A DNA stretch of 64,000 nt from Lantana camara. Its lineage: Eukaryota > Streptophyta > Magnoliopsida > Lamiales > Verbenaceae. The notes below the pieces were generated by a model that worked only from the letters and a program-made list of their open reading frames with translations, was not told the DNA's origin and did not search any database. The translations under genes and the position numbers were made by a program. The DNA lies in NCBI GenBank assembly GCA_037501455.1, contig CM074864.1:39520001-39584000 (forward strand), given 5' to 3'. Numbering within the stretch: position 1 is the first letter of the stretch; each line of letters begins with the position of its first letter. Positions 32,129 through 43,730 of the stretch are shown piece after piece.

Positions 32129-33117
32129 ATATGCTCATCTTATATAGTTTACTTTTAGTTTATATTTATATCGCAACTAATTAAATGACTTAAAAATGCA
32201 AACAATTTATCTATGAGATTATTCATTTGTTAGGAAATATAAATTTACAAATAGTTTACATTTTCAATCAGGTTTTATAGGTACAATCAATCTCGATTAT
32301 ATAAAATAATATGTTTATATTTTTTATAAGTTATATTTACTTAACTTATGTAAATTTTGAAGTATTTTTCATAATATATTATTTCATATGTATGTATTAT
32401 AAAAAAATAAGCTAACCAAACAAAATGCATGACTTTTAAGAAATTAAAAATACTGGATTTAAATATTTAATTCATTTAATTTTATTTTAGAATGTATTTA
32501 CTTAATCGATAATTTTATATGGCATATTTGATATTTTTAATAATTTCTATTAAATTAATTTAATTAAATTTTCAATTTTTAATTTTCATATTCGTCTTTA
32601 GTGATTACATTAAAAAAAGGTATATGACGCATGTAGTTTTTGAATGCTATGCATATTAAGAGATTTATAATAACTATATATAATATATGAAGTATATAAT
32701 TATACTTTTAATATGTAGTAAAAAATTTAAATGATACTTCATATTTTTAAGTTGTTCACATATTTTTTATTATTTACATAGGTAATAATTACTTTTAATA
32801 ATCATAATATAATTTTTGTATACCAGTAATATTATTTTTAGTGATAATATAATTTATAATAAATTTTTATTATTTTAAATGTAATATGCATATAAAAATT
32901 TTGTGCTTTGCATGGGTCTGCACACTAGTAAGACAATATCATAAATCAGGACCAAACCAAATTTTCAAAATTTAAAACCAAACTCAAGAAAACATTCAGA
33001 ATTAAAACAAATGAAAATCAAGAGACACAAACTTATCATAAAAACCTCATTAATTAAATGTATACTGTAATGATTTATCGAAACTTCATATGATTTAAAC
33101 ATTTTTAAACACTAAAA
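32129..33117. other. AT-rich sequence downstream of GASA-1
   Basis: It is strongly AT-rich and repeated at about 46388-47367 in copy 2. A Helitron-like terminus (TGTGC...GCACA stem then CTAGT) occurs at 32902-32929. No coding region is supported. Confidence 0.55.
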
Positions 33118-33123
33118 TTTATT
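33118..33123 (-). terminator. Poly(A) signal of GASA-1
   Basis: AATAAA on the minus strand, 47-52 bp beyond the stop codon. The same signal is at 47368-47373 for GASA-2. Confidence 0.6.
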
Positions 33124-33169
33124 GTAAAAATTCAATTGAATTATGAGAAGTAATACAAAAAAAGTAATC

Positions 33170-33457
33170 TCAAGGGCACTTCGGTCCATCGTCGGAGTTC
33201 TTCAAACCCCTGTAACAAGGGCATTCGTCCTTATTCCCATAAGTTCCCGATGGCACACAGTTGCATTTCGCACAACAAATTCCACAGTACAACAAACACC
33301 TATTCTGTTGGCCGGCTTTCGAGCACCTTAAGGCGCACTTATCTTTGCAAAGTTGGGAAATGTTCGTCGGTGGATGTTTGTCTGCCGCTGTTGTCTCCAC
33401 CATGCTGGTTAGGAGGATCACCGCAAGGATAAGAGTTGCCATTGTAATCAACTTCAT
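33170..33457 (-). CDS. GASA/snakin cysteine-rich secreted peptide (GASA-1)
   Basis: A 95-residue protein with a signal peptide (about residues 1-25, hydrophobic core LILAVILL) and a complete GASA domain. Its 12 cysteines are at 37, 41, 45, 54, 58, 61, 62, 65, 67, 79, 81 and 94, with the family signatures [28 protein letters not shown] and the KCP end. GASA/snakin peptides are apoplastic, gibberellin-related or antimicrobial in plants; which role applies here is unknown. The ATG at 33457 is chosen because it gives a full signal peptide; Met6 is an alternative. It has no intron, although many family members have one or more. A TATA box lies 97 bp upstream. Copia E is inserted about 70 bp beyond that TATA box. 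A degenerate second copy lies at 47420. Confidence 0.95.
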   Translation of the reverse strand: MKLITMATLILAVILLTSMVETTAADKHPPTNISQLCKDKCALRCSKAGQQNRCLLYCGICCAKCNCVPSGTYGNKDECPCYRGLKNSDDGPKCP

Positions 33458-33553
33458 TGTTTTTCGATCCTACTTCTTTTGTTTTTTCAATTCAAGTACT
33501 AATTGAGAATTATACTAGGGTTTTTGGTGGAGAGTACTATGTAGGATAGGAAA

Positions 33554-33559
33554 TTTATA
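33554..33559 (-). promoter_or_regulatory. TATA box of GASA-1
   Basis: TATAAA on the minus strand in CACCCTATAAATTTCC. It is conserved at 47768-47773 ahead of GASA-2. Confidence 0.65.
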
Positions 33560-33626
33560 GGGTGTTTGAGGTTCTAGAAAATTAATTAGGGTGGATTGTA
33601 TTCATCGTCTCTTTATACTTGGAGTG

Positions 33627-33805
33627 TGTTGACTATTGCTATTGTAATTTAGGAAAGGGTATCCTGTCTCATTAATCATGGGATCCTTGTTTCCTTTAAT
33701 TTAGTAGTCACTGCCTATATTTACATTACCTCTGTGTAATCCGGCTTAACACAATACAATGAAATCTTTTACCTCTTTTACTATGTCTCATCTCTCAAAT
33801 GAGCA
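33627..33805 (+). repeat. 5' LTR of element E
   Basis: TGTTGACTATTGC to GAGCA. A primer-site-like TGACATTAGAGCCAC follows at 33806, resembling the initiator-Met tRNA site TGGTATCAGAGC with mismatches. The terminal bases GAGCA differ from CAACA in the 3' LTR. Confidence 0.88.
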
Positions 33806-33879
33806 TGACATTAGAGCCACACGATCTTGAGGATCGTTTCTTGGCATCATCATCTGCCATACACGTGTCCGCCCGAAAA

Positions 33880-34930
33880 ATGAGCGACGACGAAGTGTCG
33901 TCACCGGCACTGTCCGAGGCAGCCACCATCCTGTCTCAATAGATTGCCAAGCTCCTGCAACAACACAAGCCACAACAACCTCAATCAAATTCCGATAGTC
34001 CAGTTTCTATCGATGTAAAATTAAACAATAATAACTATTTTCTATGGGCAAGAATGCTCGAAATTGCAATTGGTGCTCGTGGACGTCTCAGTCATCTAAC
34101 CGGAGATCCCGTACAACCAAGTAAAACCGATGAAACCTATCAATCCTGGAAACAGCGGAATTTGCAAGTTTTTGGATGGATCACACAAGCGATCGAACCC
34201 TCCCTCGTCACTCAGTTCATACACTATCCCACCGCAAGAGATTTGTGGAAGGGACTCTCTGCCACATATCAATCGGGTGAAGATAGCCTTAAAATCTTCG
34301 ATTTAATGACCCCAGCAGATCGAATCAAACAAGAACACACTGCCTTGGAAGATTATTACAGTATGAGCAAGAGTCTCTGGGCCGAGATCGACAAAAGAAG
34401 ACCGAATCCCATGGAAACCCCCAAAGATATCACCATATATAACCAAATCCAGGAAGAACACCGGCTCTTCAAGTTCTTATCGGGACTAAACCCAGAATAT
34501 GACTCGATTGTGAGAGAAATCATTTGAGACTCACCTTTGCCCTCAATTGACGCAGCCTACGCCAAGGTTCGTCGGGAAGCCGCCAGGAAAGCCATCTTCG
34601 GACCAGCGGCAGCCTCCAACGATGAGAACACATCATCGGGCATCGGAGTTGGGATGGTTCTTCAAGGAAATAGATCTCTCGGCTCAAATCGAAAAACCCC
34701 GTGATGGTCAAATCTGGCTAGACGGCCACCGGAATCATCATCCCGCAACAAATCGGACCTGGTATGCGATCACTATAGCAAAACCGGGCATCTTGAGAAG
34801 GGATGTTTTGAAATTATTGGATTTCCAGATTGGTGGGAGACTAAAGATCACCGGAACGATCAAGGGAAGGGGCGGGCTCGTGGCGTAGCAGCGGTCGCCG
34901 ACGGGAATGACGCCGGCAACGAGACTCGAC
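33880..34930 (+). pseudogene. Element E gag
   Basis: The ATG at 33880 begins the frame. TAG at 33940 follows SQ-type context (ILSQ). The frame is open again to 34527 and contains the copia gag core (NNNYFLWARMLEI, GWITQAIEPSL, ARDLWKGLSATY, FKFLSGLNPEYDSI). A TGA at 34525-34527 breaks it. The zinc knuckle near 34764-34806 reads C-DH-Y-SKTG-H-LEKG-C, so the second Cys is Tyr. Confidence 0.85.
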
Positions 34931-34938
34931 AACCTGGG

Positions 34939-35658
34939 TTGGTCGCGACGATCATCGCCCAAATTGGAGAACAGAACAAGGGAAATGGAAATGGAATTCT
35001 GAAGAGGGAGGCGGCTTACCGTGAATTAGGTATAGGGCAAGTAGGGGTGCAATTCCCCTCTTGCCCTTTAAGTGCTCTTTCCCCTTATGATTCAACTTAT
35101 GGAAAATTAAATAGTGTGTATGATTTCAATTCACAAAAAAATGATGAATGGATATTTGATTGTGGTGCAACCGACACAGTTACTTATGATTTGTCAGATA
35201 TTATTTCGGTTCAGACCCCACAGAGAAAAACAATGCAAACTGCTAATGGTGAAAAAATTCCAGTTAAAGGGGGGTAGAGTTATTGAATTTACTCCCAAAA
35301 TGAGATTGTTAAACTGTTTATTGTACCTTCCTTATCTCATAAGTTGTTATCTATCAATCATGTCACCAGAGAGCTCAACTGTGCAGTTGTAATGTATCCG
35401 GGTTTCTGTGTCTTGCAGGATATCAGTTCGAGGGAGATAATTGGGTGTGGCACTGAACGTGGTGGTCTATACTATGTAGATGAAGTGGCAACTGGGGGAC
35501 GGACACTCTTAATTGAACAATCTGATGATAAACAAAGCTGGCTATGGCATCGCCGTCTTGGGCATCCTTCTGACGGTTACATGAAGAAACTTTTCCCTAA
35601 TTTTTCTAGTACTTCTTTGACTTATGATACTTGTGTTTTAGCCAAATGCCACAGATAG
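34939..35658 (+). pseudogene. Element E protease and pre-integrase domain
   Basis: The protease motif is WIFDCGATDTVTYD; the usual DSGA is changed to DCGA. A frameshift near 35275 moves the reading into the frame containing LWHRRLGHPSDGYMKKL and CVLAKCHR, the start of the zinc-binding H-H-C-C region. A TAG follows at about 35656. Confidence 0.82.
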
Positions 35659-35679
35659 TCTTTTTAGTTAAATAATACT

Positions 35680-36091
35680 CGGGTTGATACTCCTTTTGCT
35701 TTAATTCATTCTGATGTGTGGGGCCCAGTCCCGGTTTTTAGTGGGGGAGGCTTTCAGTATTTTGTGACTTTTATTGATGATTGCAATTGTATGTGTTGGA
35801 TTTATCTTTTGAAACACAAATCTGAGGTGTTTGACAAATTTACCCATTTTTTCCGTATAATTAGAACCCAGTTTAATGCCCAAATTCAGATACTCAGATC
35901 CGATAGGGGGGCGGGGGGGGGGGGGGGGGGGGGAGTTTGTTAACCTTAAAATGCAAACCTTTTTTTCCAAAAATGGTCTCATTCATCAGACTACTTGCCC
36001 ATACACGCCGCAACAAAATGGGGTAGCCGAACGTAAAAATAGGTTCCTCTTGGAGATCACTCGTGCCTTGATGATTGAGTCTCATGTTCCC
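35680..36091 (+). pseudogene. Element E integrase core, first part
   Basis: It carries HSDVWGPV, FIDDCNCMCW and ILRSDRG, then a G homopolymer (35906-35933) inside the codons of the conserved SDRGGEF motif, which shifts the frame. EFVNLKMQTFF and PQQNGVAERKNRFLLE with the catalytic Glu follow in another frame. Solo LTR 3 interrupts the domain at 36092. Confidence 0.85.
35897..35933 (+). repeat. Poly-G tract in element E integrase
   Basis: A run of G interrupted by a single C lies at the Gly-Gly codons of the integrase SDRGGEF motif. Its length may be unreliable because long homopolymers are hard to sequence. Confidence 0.85.
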
Positions 36092-39000
36092 TGTAACACC
36101 CCGCTCGTCCTACAAATAAGGTACGCCACGTTTCAACCTTTTTATGTGTTTAATTATGTGATTTTGTACTTGGTGTGGCCCTATTTTGAACTCTTTTAGA
36201 GTTTAGGGGCCTTTTTGTAATTTTCTCTTTTTAGGAGTTTTTCGGTCATTCCTCGTTCGATCGAGATTTCGACCTCTTGGACCCCTTCAACGCATTCAGG
36301 GCATCGAGACGAGTCCGTAGACTCTAAGTTTGCTCAATTCTGACGTCGTTTGCCCCTTCTACCGTTCGTTTTGCACGCGAGGACCCAAGTTATATACCCG
36401 GATCCTCGTTTTGCATGCCAAAATTCCGGCTTCAGCTTCTCTCTCTCTCTTCCCTGTGATTCACGACACATACACACACTCAAGGTGTATTTTCATATAC
36501 AACTCCAACTTCCTCGTTTCTCGACGGATTTCGACGAATGAATAGTCCATTTCGGAGAGCTCGACGATGCGGTCGCAACCATACCAAGAACTCGACCAAC
36601 CGGCGACCGACGGCGGAGAAATCACCGGGTTTCAGTCGCGCCAGGCGGGTGGCGGCGGACAGCGGCTTCGCCGCCCTTTCGCGGCGGTTTCCGGCAGGAC
36701 TTTGGCGACACGCGCCCCGGACCCAGGTAGAGGACATCCCGGTGTTATTTCCTGTGTAGGCGGCGCCGCCATCGGGGCGGCGGTTGGGCCGCACGCGCCG
36801 GCCGAAGCTCACGTCAGCGGTGGCGCGCACTGTAGCGGCGGGTTTCGCCGCCTTCCGGTAGCTTTTTCAGACCAAGGCTAGTGTTTCCTACCCTTTTCCG
36901 ACCCCCTGAGTCCATTTTCGGCATCGATTTCATCTAATTTTGGTCGTAGGTGGTGGTTCTGGCGACTTGGGCGGCGGCAAAAACTTCGGCGGCCAACGGG
37001 GGCCTTTTCCGGCAATCTTTTGGCCTCGGGCCCTTCACGAAAGTTGTTCGGAACGACAAGAACTAGTGGCCTTTGATCACGCGACTTCCGATTTGGCCAT
37101 TTGGTGGTGGATCGCGGCGGCACAGTGGCGGTGCAACGGCGGCGCTAGCTCCGAGGATTTTTCCGGCGAGAAAGCTTAGGGCTTTCGTAAAGCTCGTCAC
37201 GGGTAAGCCGATGCCTCTTTCGGATCTCATTTTGGTTCATCGGTTTGAAAGTAACTGAAGTTTGAAGATTCTAGGGTTTTCGCATTCTTGGTTTTGAAAT
37301 TGGAGACAATTGGCTTGGAATTTGCAGAATTGATTGAGGAATTGGATTGAGCACGAGGAATCCTTGCACGGGTGATTTTTCGGGATTTTTCCGGCACGTT
37401 CCGGCGGCAGACGAATGGCGGCCAGCCACTGTTCCAGCAGCTCAGGCGGCGGCGCTCCGGTGACCTTCGAACAGCTTGTCCGCTTCGTCGTGGTGAGTCC
37501 AACACCACTTTCCGTTCGTCAATCGGACACTCGGTTTAATTTCTGCGAATTTACTTGTGTAATTTTGAATATTTGAAATTAAATGTCTTAATTGCAATAA
37601 ATTGTTAATTGCTTGATTTGTCGATCTATTTGAATTCCTATGTTTACGAAATTATGTATGAAATGAATTATGATATATATGGATGCTTTAATTTGCAATT
37701 CGAATCCCGTTTTGTCTAATTGAACTAAATGGCTAACTTGAAGGGGTGTATGTGTAATTTTGGAAACGATGTGAATTTGCTTGATTTAAATTAAGTAAAC
37801 TTTGTTAAATTGAATCCGTTATGAGATATATGAATTGGGTATGCCATGTATGAATTATATGAAGTTAGCATGGTTAGAATTTAATATGTAAATTCGTGCG
37901 ATTTAAATGAAATTCGAAACATGCTATTATACGATTTGGTTGTTCTCGTACTACGTGCTTTTATATGAAATGTGATATGTGAACTTGAATGATTTGAATT
38001 AATTAAACTTTGTCACTTGGTAAATAAATATGTTAATCATGTAAATTGGAATTTGATATGTAACTCCATGATCTTTAAATAGAATTTGCAGCATGTTATT
38101 ATATGATTTGTTTGGCTTTGTAATATGTATAAATTTATGAAATGTTATATGTGAATTTAATTTGATTGCTTTGTAAATGTGTAAATTGCATGATATGAAT
38201 TGATTATCCTTGTTAATCGAATTTGTTATGTAATAAATGAATTGTTTGTATGACAAATGATATGATATGATTTGTCTTGCCCTTTTGTTCTCTTATTTGC
38301 ATTAATTGTGCGCATGGACATGCCTTAATGTTTTGTTTTGCTCGAAATTAATATGAATTTGAAATCCTGCTTATGTGATTGCATTTGTCGTACGTCTCTG
38401 TGTGGTTGTCTGTCTGAGTCTGAGCTTTGTGGTCTGTTTTGTGTGTTCAGTGGATCAGGTGCACCCGGGGTGGTGACAAGTGAGTCGTGTAGGTTCCGGG
38501 GTGAACCATTTACTGTGTCTTCGGCTGTGCTTGGTTCCAGGTGAGGGTTAGGATCTTTTCTTTTAGCTAAACGACCTATGACCCTTATGTGCTAATGTTT
38601 CTAGCCCGCATGCGACTATATATTATATATACAGTTAAATATGTGCTAAGTATGATATGTTATGATCTTGTGAACACCTTTGGATTTTGAAAGTATGTAT
38701 ACTAGCATATGTAAGCTTAAGTTTTGAAACCCTTATGATATGATATGATATGTTACGCTATGATATGATATGATATGCTATGATATGATATGTTATGTAA
38801 GCGAGATCAGCCATGAAAGATTGGCATATGTATGTTCTGTTCCGTATGACTGGGCCCCGGAGCTATGAGCGAGGACACCCGGGACGGTATCGGGCCGTCG
38901 GGATTATCACTCCTTAGCATAGTTCCATATGATCCGAAGTGTCACGCACGACCCTGGGAGTTTGGGGAAGGCGTACTCTTCGAGCTCGCGGTGTGAAAAC

Positions 39001-39922
39001 CGGGAAAGACTCGCAGTGGGATCGCTACCCCTCGAGGTTATGTATGTATGGATAGTTTGGGTTTACGTAGCCCTTCTATCTCGGAGTTTGGTGGATTGGT
39101 ATGTATGATTTCAGTTTTCTTATGTCAAATAAGGAAGTAAGGTTGGAAACCCGTACTCGCCGGGTATATGAATATGATCTGTTATGTTGATTATGAAACG
39201 GGATAGGAGCTTTCTCTTTTGATATGTTATGATTAAGCTCAGTATGTTTTGGTTTGAATAAAATAAGATATGTATAAGTTTGATTTGAAAATGGTTTTGG
39301 TATGCAAAACCCTACTCCCGGTTCATAATCTTTCTTTGGATACGTGCTCTGCTCCTTATTATGTATAGTGTGTGTGTGAGTTCAGCCTCCCTCACTCAGT
39401 CAGTGGAGTGACCCCTCGCCCCACCTATGTTTTCAGTTTACAGGTTCAGGTTCTTGGAGTTCGTGCTAGGCGGATGTCAGTTGTGTCCTTCGAGTCTGTT
39501 GTCCGTCTGTCTAAGTTTGTTAAGCTTTTGTTTCGGATTATGGTTGCAATTATATATGATATATTCTGTACAGGTTTTTGATTATGATTTAAATGTATGG
39601 AATTCAGGACAGGTTAGGATAGGTTTTCTGATTAGTTGAACCCGTTGATTTATGATTTCTGTTTGATTTCGGAATTAGGTGTCTATGCTAGTCGAACCCG
39701 TCAATTGTTCTTGTATGACTTAATTTGATTTGAATGCTTCCGCTTTCGCACTCATTTCATGTTTTGATTTTGAAGTTCAGGGTCTACGTTCCGCCTAGCG
39801 TAGGTTGGATTTTTGGTTTGTCACCCGTTCGATGTGACTTGATGCGTGTGCGGACTTTTCAATTTGTACACGTGTCGGGTCATAGTGCGGGGGTGTGGTG
39901 CCCCACCGCTTTGGGTGCTACA
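36092..39922 (+). mobile_element. Del/Tekay-like solo LTR 3 (3,831 bp)
   Basis: It starts TGTAACACCCCG and ends GGGTGCTACA, with perfect duplication TTCCC at 36087-36091 and 39923-39927. Same orientation as solo LTR 2. It contains a GC-rich CGGCGG-laden segment at about 36540-37500, a donor-like GTG|GTGAGT with the intron-like part from 37493, an acceptor TTTACAG ending at 39443, and complementary arms GCTAGGCGGA (39465-39474) and TCCGCCTAGC (39790-39799). ORFs within the GC-rich part overlap in several frames and look spurious. Confidence 0.88.
38728..38798. repeat. ATGAT-type microsatellite in solo LTR 3
   Basis: An imperfect run of TATGATATGA units, with interruptions by TTACGC and TATGC. 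Confidence 0.75.
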
Positions 39923-41081
39923 TTCCCCCCTCTTACTGGCCCGAAGCTTTAGCTACTGCTGTTTATTTGGCTAATCGCCTTCCCACAAAAATTCTTAACA
40001 TCCGCATGCCACTTCAGGCTCTGAGTGAGCATAAACAAGATCACACCACTACCTCCCTCACACCCCGAGTCTTTGGGTGTTCTGTCTTTGTCCATATTCC
40101 TACGATACACAGAACTAAACTTGAACCTTGTGCTGAAAAATATGTCTTTATTGGATATGGGATCCATCAAAAGGGGTACCGTTGTTTCAATCCAAAACCT
40201 CGTCGGATGTTTATCACTATGGACTGTGACTTTGTGGAAACCGAGTATTTCTTTTTGGCCTCACGTCAATCTAGTGTTCCGGGGGAGACTGGTCATCATC
40301 AGGACCCACTAGATTGGTTATGCCTGACACCTTTGACAAGTGATAGTCCGTCCCTCACCAGTAATGCTGAGAAAAATGCCACGAGCCCATTATCTCCCTC
40401 TACCGGTATCCCTGAGATTAGTACAGTTGATATTGATCACAGTACCGATGATATTGAAACTTCCCTACCTGCTGCCACTAACATTGCAGAGGAAACAGAA
40501 GAGAGACGCACACTCCCGGTGAGGAGTACCCGTGGGGTACCACCCAGACAGTATCTCCCCGAACACGAAGCCAGAACTCAGAAGTACCTTGTGGCTAACT
40601 TAGTCAGGGGGAGTATGACTGAGTCTGCCAAGAATTTCTCAGCAGCTATCTATGCAGACGAGATACCCTGAAATGTGGTGGATACATTGAAAAGCCCGAA
40701 ATGGAAACAAGTAATGGAGAATGAAATGGAGGCTCTTAGAAAGAACGGTACTTGGCATAAGTGCCCGAAACCTCCATAGAAGAACCCAGTTGGATGTCGT
40801 TGGGTCTACACCATTAAAAGAAAGGTTGATGGGTCTATCGAGCGGTACAAAGGCCGTTTAGTTACAAAGGGGTATACTCAAACCTATGGAGTAGATTATG
40901 CAGAAACATTCTCTCCGGTGGCCAAAATTGACACTATTCGGGTCCTTTTCTCAGTAGCTGCTAACCAAGACTAGCCTCTCTATCAGTTTGACGTCAAGAA
41001 TGTCTTCCTTCATGGCGACCTTTCTGAAGAGGTATACATGGAGGCTCCACCGGGATTTTCTCATGAGTTCGGCTCAAATGA
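39923..41081 (+). pseudogene. Element E integrase C-terminus and RT N-terminus
   Basis: The frame resumes after the duplicated TTCCC with YWPEALATAVYLANRLP, then VFGCSVFVHIP, KYVFIGYG and an acidic linker to 40671. RT follows in an interrupted frame: [52 protein letters not shown] and YMEAPPGFS. TAG stops occur near 40778 and 40972. Solo LTR 4 interrupts it at 41082. Confidence 0.85.
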
Positions 41082-43730
41082 TGTAGCACCCGGGGTGCCA
41101 CACCCCGTACACGTAGAGGTGCCACACCCCCGCACTATAGGTCAATCTACACACGAAACGGCCAATCCGTACATGAACTAACCTATAGCGAACAGGTGAC
41201 AATGCAATAACTGACAAGCTAGGCGGATTAACTTATACATGCAACAGAATTAAGCGGAAGCATAAAGTAATCACTATCAAATATTTCCATTTATCATGTC
41301 AGGTCATTTCTCATTTACCAAATAAAATATATTCTAACTATACATATCAATACATTATCATCTCTAACATAAAACAATAACATTAACCATAATTTCATAA
41401 GTAACACTAATTAACCAAATACACGAATCATGGTTGACTCGACTACATGAGCTGGACTCGACTCGACTCAACTCCCCCCTAGCGTGCACCTGCAATAACC
41501 TGAAAGGTGGAGGCGTCAGTCTGTGAAGACCGAGTGAGGGTTTTAAATACATATTAGCGCAGATAACATGCAAGTTATATTCTCGGGTAAAGATTTAAAA
41601 AGGATAAATATATGAGTTCAATAATAGTGTAGCTTCGCCCGAGAATAAAACTATCAATATTAAACACTCGTTCATTTTCATGCAATCAATATATGGCCCC
41701 GGCGAGTGAGGGCGGTCTCCAACCTTACTCCAATTGAACATGAAACATGCTTGCTTGATTATTAAACATTAGGTGATCATGCAATTCAATTATCGTGTAA
41801 TCGTGCGATAGTGTAATCAATTAACACATTCATGGTATGAAAATCATGCAATAACCCGAGGACAATCAGTGGTGCCGGACCCGTCCCCAGTCTCCTTCTC
41901 CCTCCAATGATGGGAACGTAGCTAGCCTTCACCATCCACGACATGTTGAGCAGAGGGTACATGAATCCCTAAGCCCGCAACTCCTTCCTCCACTAATCTC
42001 CTAGCAGATTCAGGGGTCATCCCAAATGTGGTGAGGATAGTGCCAGAGTTACCCATCAGCCCTTGCTTCCCCGGTTGGCTCTAGTTACTACCCTCGGGCC
42101 CAACTTGAACGGTCATGCTACTCGCCTAAACATGCACGAAACATGGCTTGCTTGCTTTTTCATGATCATGACTTGAAATGATAAGTGAGTTCATGAAAAT
42201 ATAGATATAAATACCTTTTGGCCGAAATATCATATAAGGGCTATACGGGTTCTATATAACTAATAATTAAACCTCACCTGACAGGCGACACAACGACTTG
42301 TGGACACGTGAACGTGCTCATGCTCGACAATCTCCTCCCTGGAGAGTAACTGGACAAGAAAATGGGACATACGTGCATTCGTGAGACAATACTCGACAAT
42401 GGTACCAAATATGACGCACGACATGATCACATAACGAGATATTGTGTAATGCACAATGTAGCATATAAATATCATGTTTTGGCATATAATTGATCATATA
42501 ATCACAAATTGGGGTCAATTAATCCATTGGAATTAGATTCCAAAATTACAATTTTATGCAGAAAGTTTCTGCACTTCCAGAAGCCTGGGAACGGCCGTTC
42601 CAGGTTTTAGTACAAAATGGGAAGGGCCGTTCCCCCACTCCCAAAACTGCTCCCCGAAGATGGGAACGGCAGTTCCCGTCTGTGAGACAAAGTGAGAGCG
42701 GTCGTTCCCGTCCTCGCCGCCAGGCACACTATTCAAAATATGGGAACGGCCGTTCCCCAATTACAAAGGGAACGGGAGGGGTCGTTCCCGTTATGCAGAA
42801 GATACAGAAAACAAGGGAGAAGAGCAGAGCATACACGAACCACAATCAAAGTTCATCATACTCATCATAATCTAATTTCTAACATTATAATTCATGGAAA
42901 AGAACATATATGCATGCCTTAGGTACAATAATATTCAATATAAACACTTATTTCATGCTTGATCATGCCAAATTCATCAATTAAGTCCATAATCCTACCA
43001 CAAGCAATCAAGCTCCAATCTTCATAATTTCAAGTGATAAATGCATAAAATCAACCCAACATCATCATCTATATATCATATAATCCCATGGAATGAAATA
43101 ACCATAACCCTAGCTTTGTATATAAATTTCAAGAAATCATGTATGCTTCCATCTCTACCTTGAATGAAAGAATGAGAAGAAAGGATAAAGAGATGATGAA
43201 GATGATGCCCCAAGACTCCCAATTCCTCAAAGATTTTAGCTTGAAATGATGAAATTCCCTTTTCTTTTCCTTGGAGGTTTGGCTCGGTGAAGGAGGAAGC
43301 AAATGCTATATTTTTTATGAAAATGAAAATGAAGATTGGAGAAGAGATGTATATAACGATATATTTTGGTAAAATGTAATATTTGTGATTAAATCCTCCA
43401 AGTTCTATAAGTTATGCAATTGAGTATCAAGGTTTGGAAATGGTCAATTAGGTCCAAAAGGTTTTCATACAATTTGGTCCTTTAATTTGAATAAATGATC
43501 TATTTAGGACAATTGAGCAATTCAAACACATTTGGCAATTAACTCGCGTAACCATAATTCTCAATTTAACATATAATTCACATATTTTCACGTAATCATG
43601 TTGAAATACAATTTAGGAAATTAATATAGCACGTATAAATTGAATAAACGAAAATAATAAAATAAAACCCTAACGCTCGAAACTCACACGTGTCGAGCGT
43701 ACCTGACTGTCTGAAATTCGGGGCGTTACA
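41082..43730 (-). mobile_element. Del/Tekay-like solo LTR 4 (2,649 bp)
   Basis: It starts TGTAGCACCC and ends GGCGTTACA, with perfect duplication AATGA at 41077-41081 and 43731-43735. It is oriented opposite to solo LTRs 2 and 3. On the minus strand a donor AAG|GTAGAG begins at 43158 and an acceptor TTGCAG ends at 41490. Arms GCTAGGCGGA (41218-41227, plus strand) and CCCCCCTAGC (41474-41483) match at 8 of 10 pairs. No protein domain is seen. Confidence 0.87.
42584..42789. repeat. Array of about six GGGAACGGCCGTTCCC-type palindromes
   Basis: The perfect core GGGAACGGCCGTTCCC is at 42742-42757. Near-perfect versions are at 42584-42604, 42619-42634 and 42662-42677, and looser ones near 42693 and 42768-42789. 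Spacing is about 30-65 bp. Confidence 0.85.

Noticed and set aside
36538..37258. Overlapping ORFs of 60-116 codons on both strands in solo LTR 3
   Set aside because: All frames are open because the block is GC-rich with CGGCGG words. No domain, start context or conservation supports a gene.
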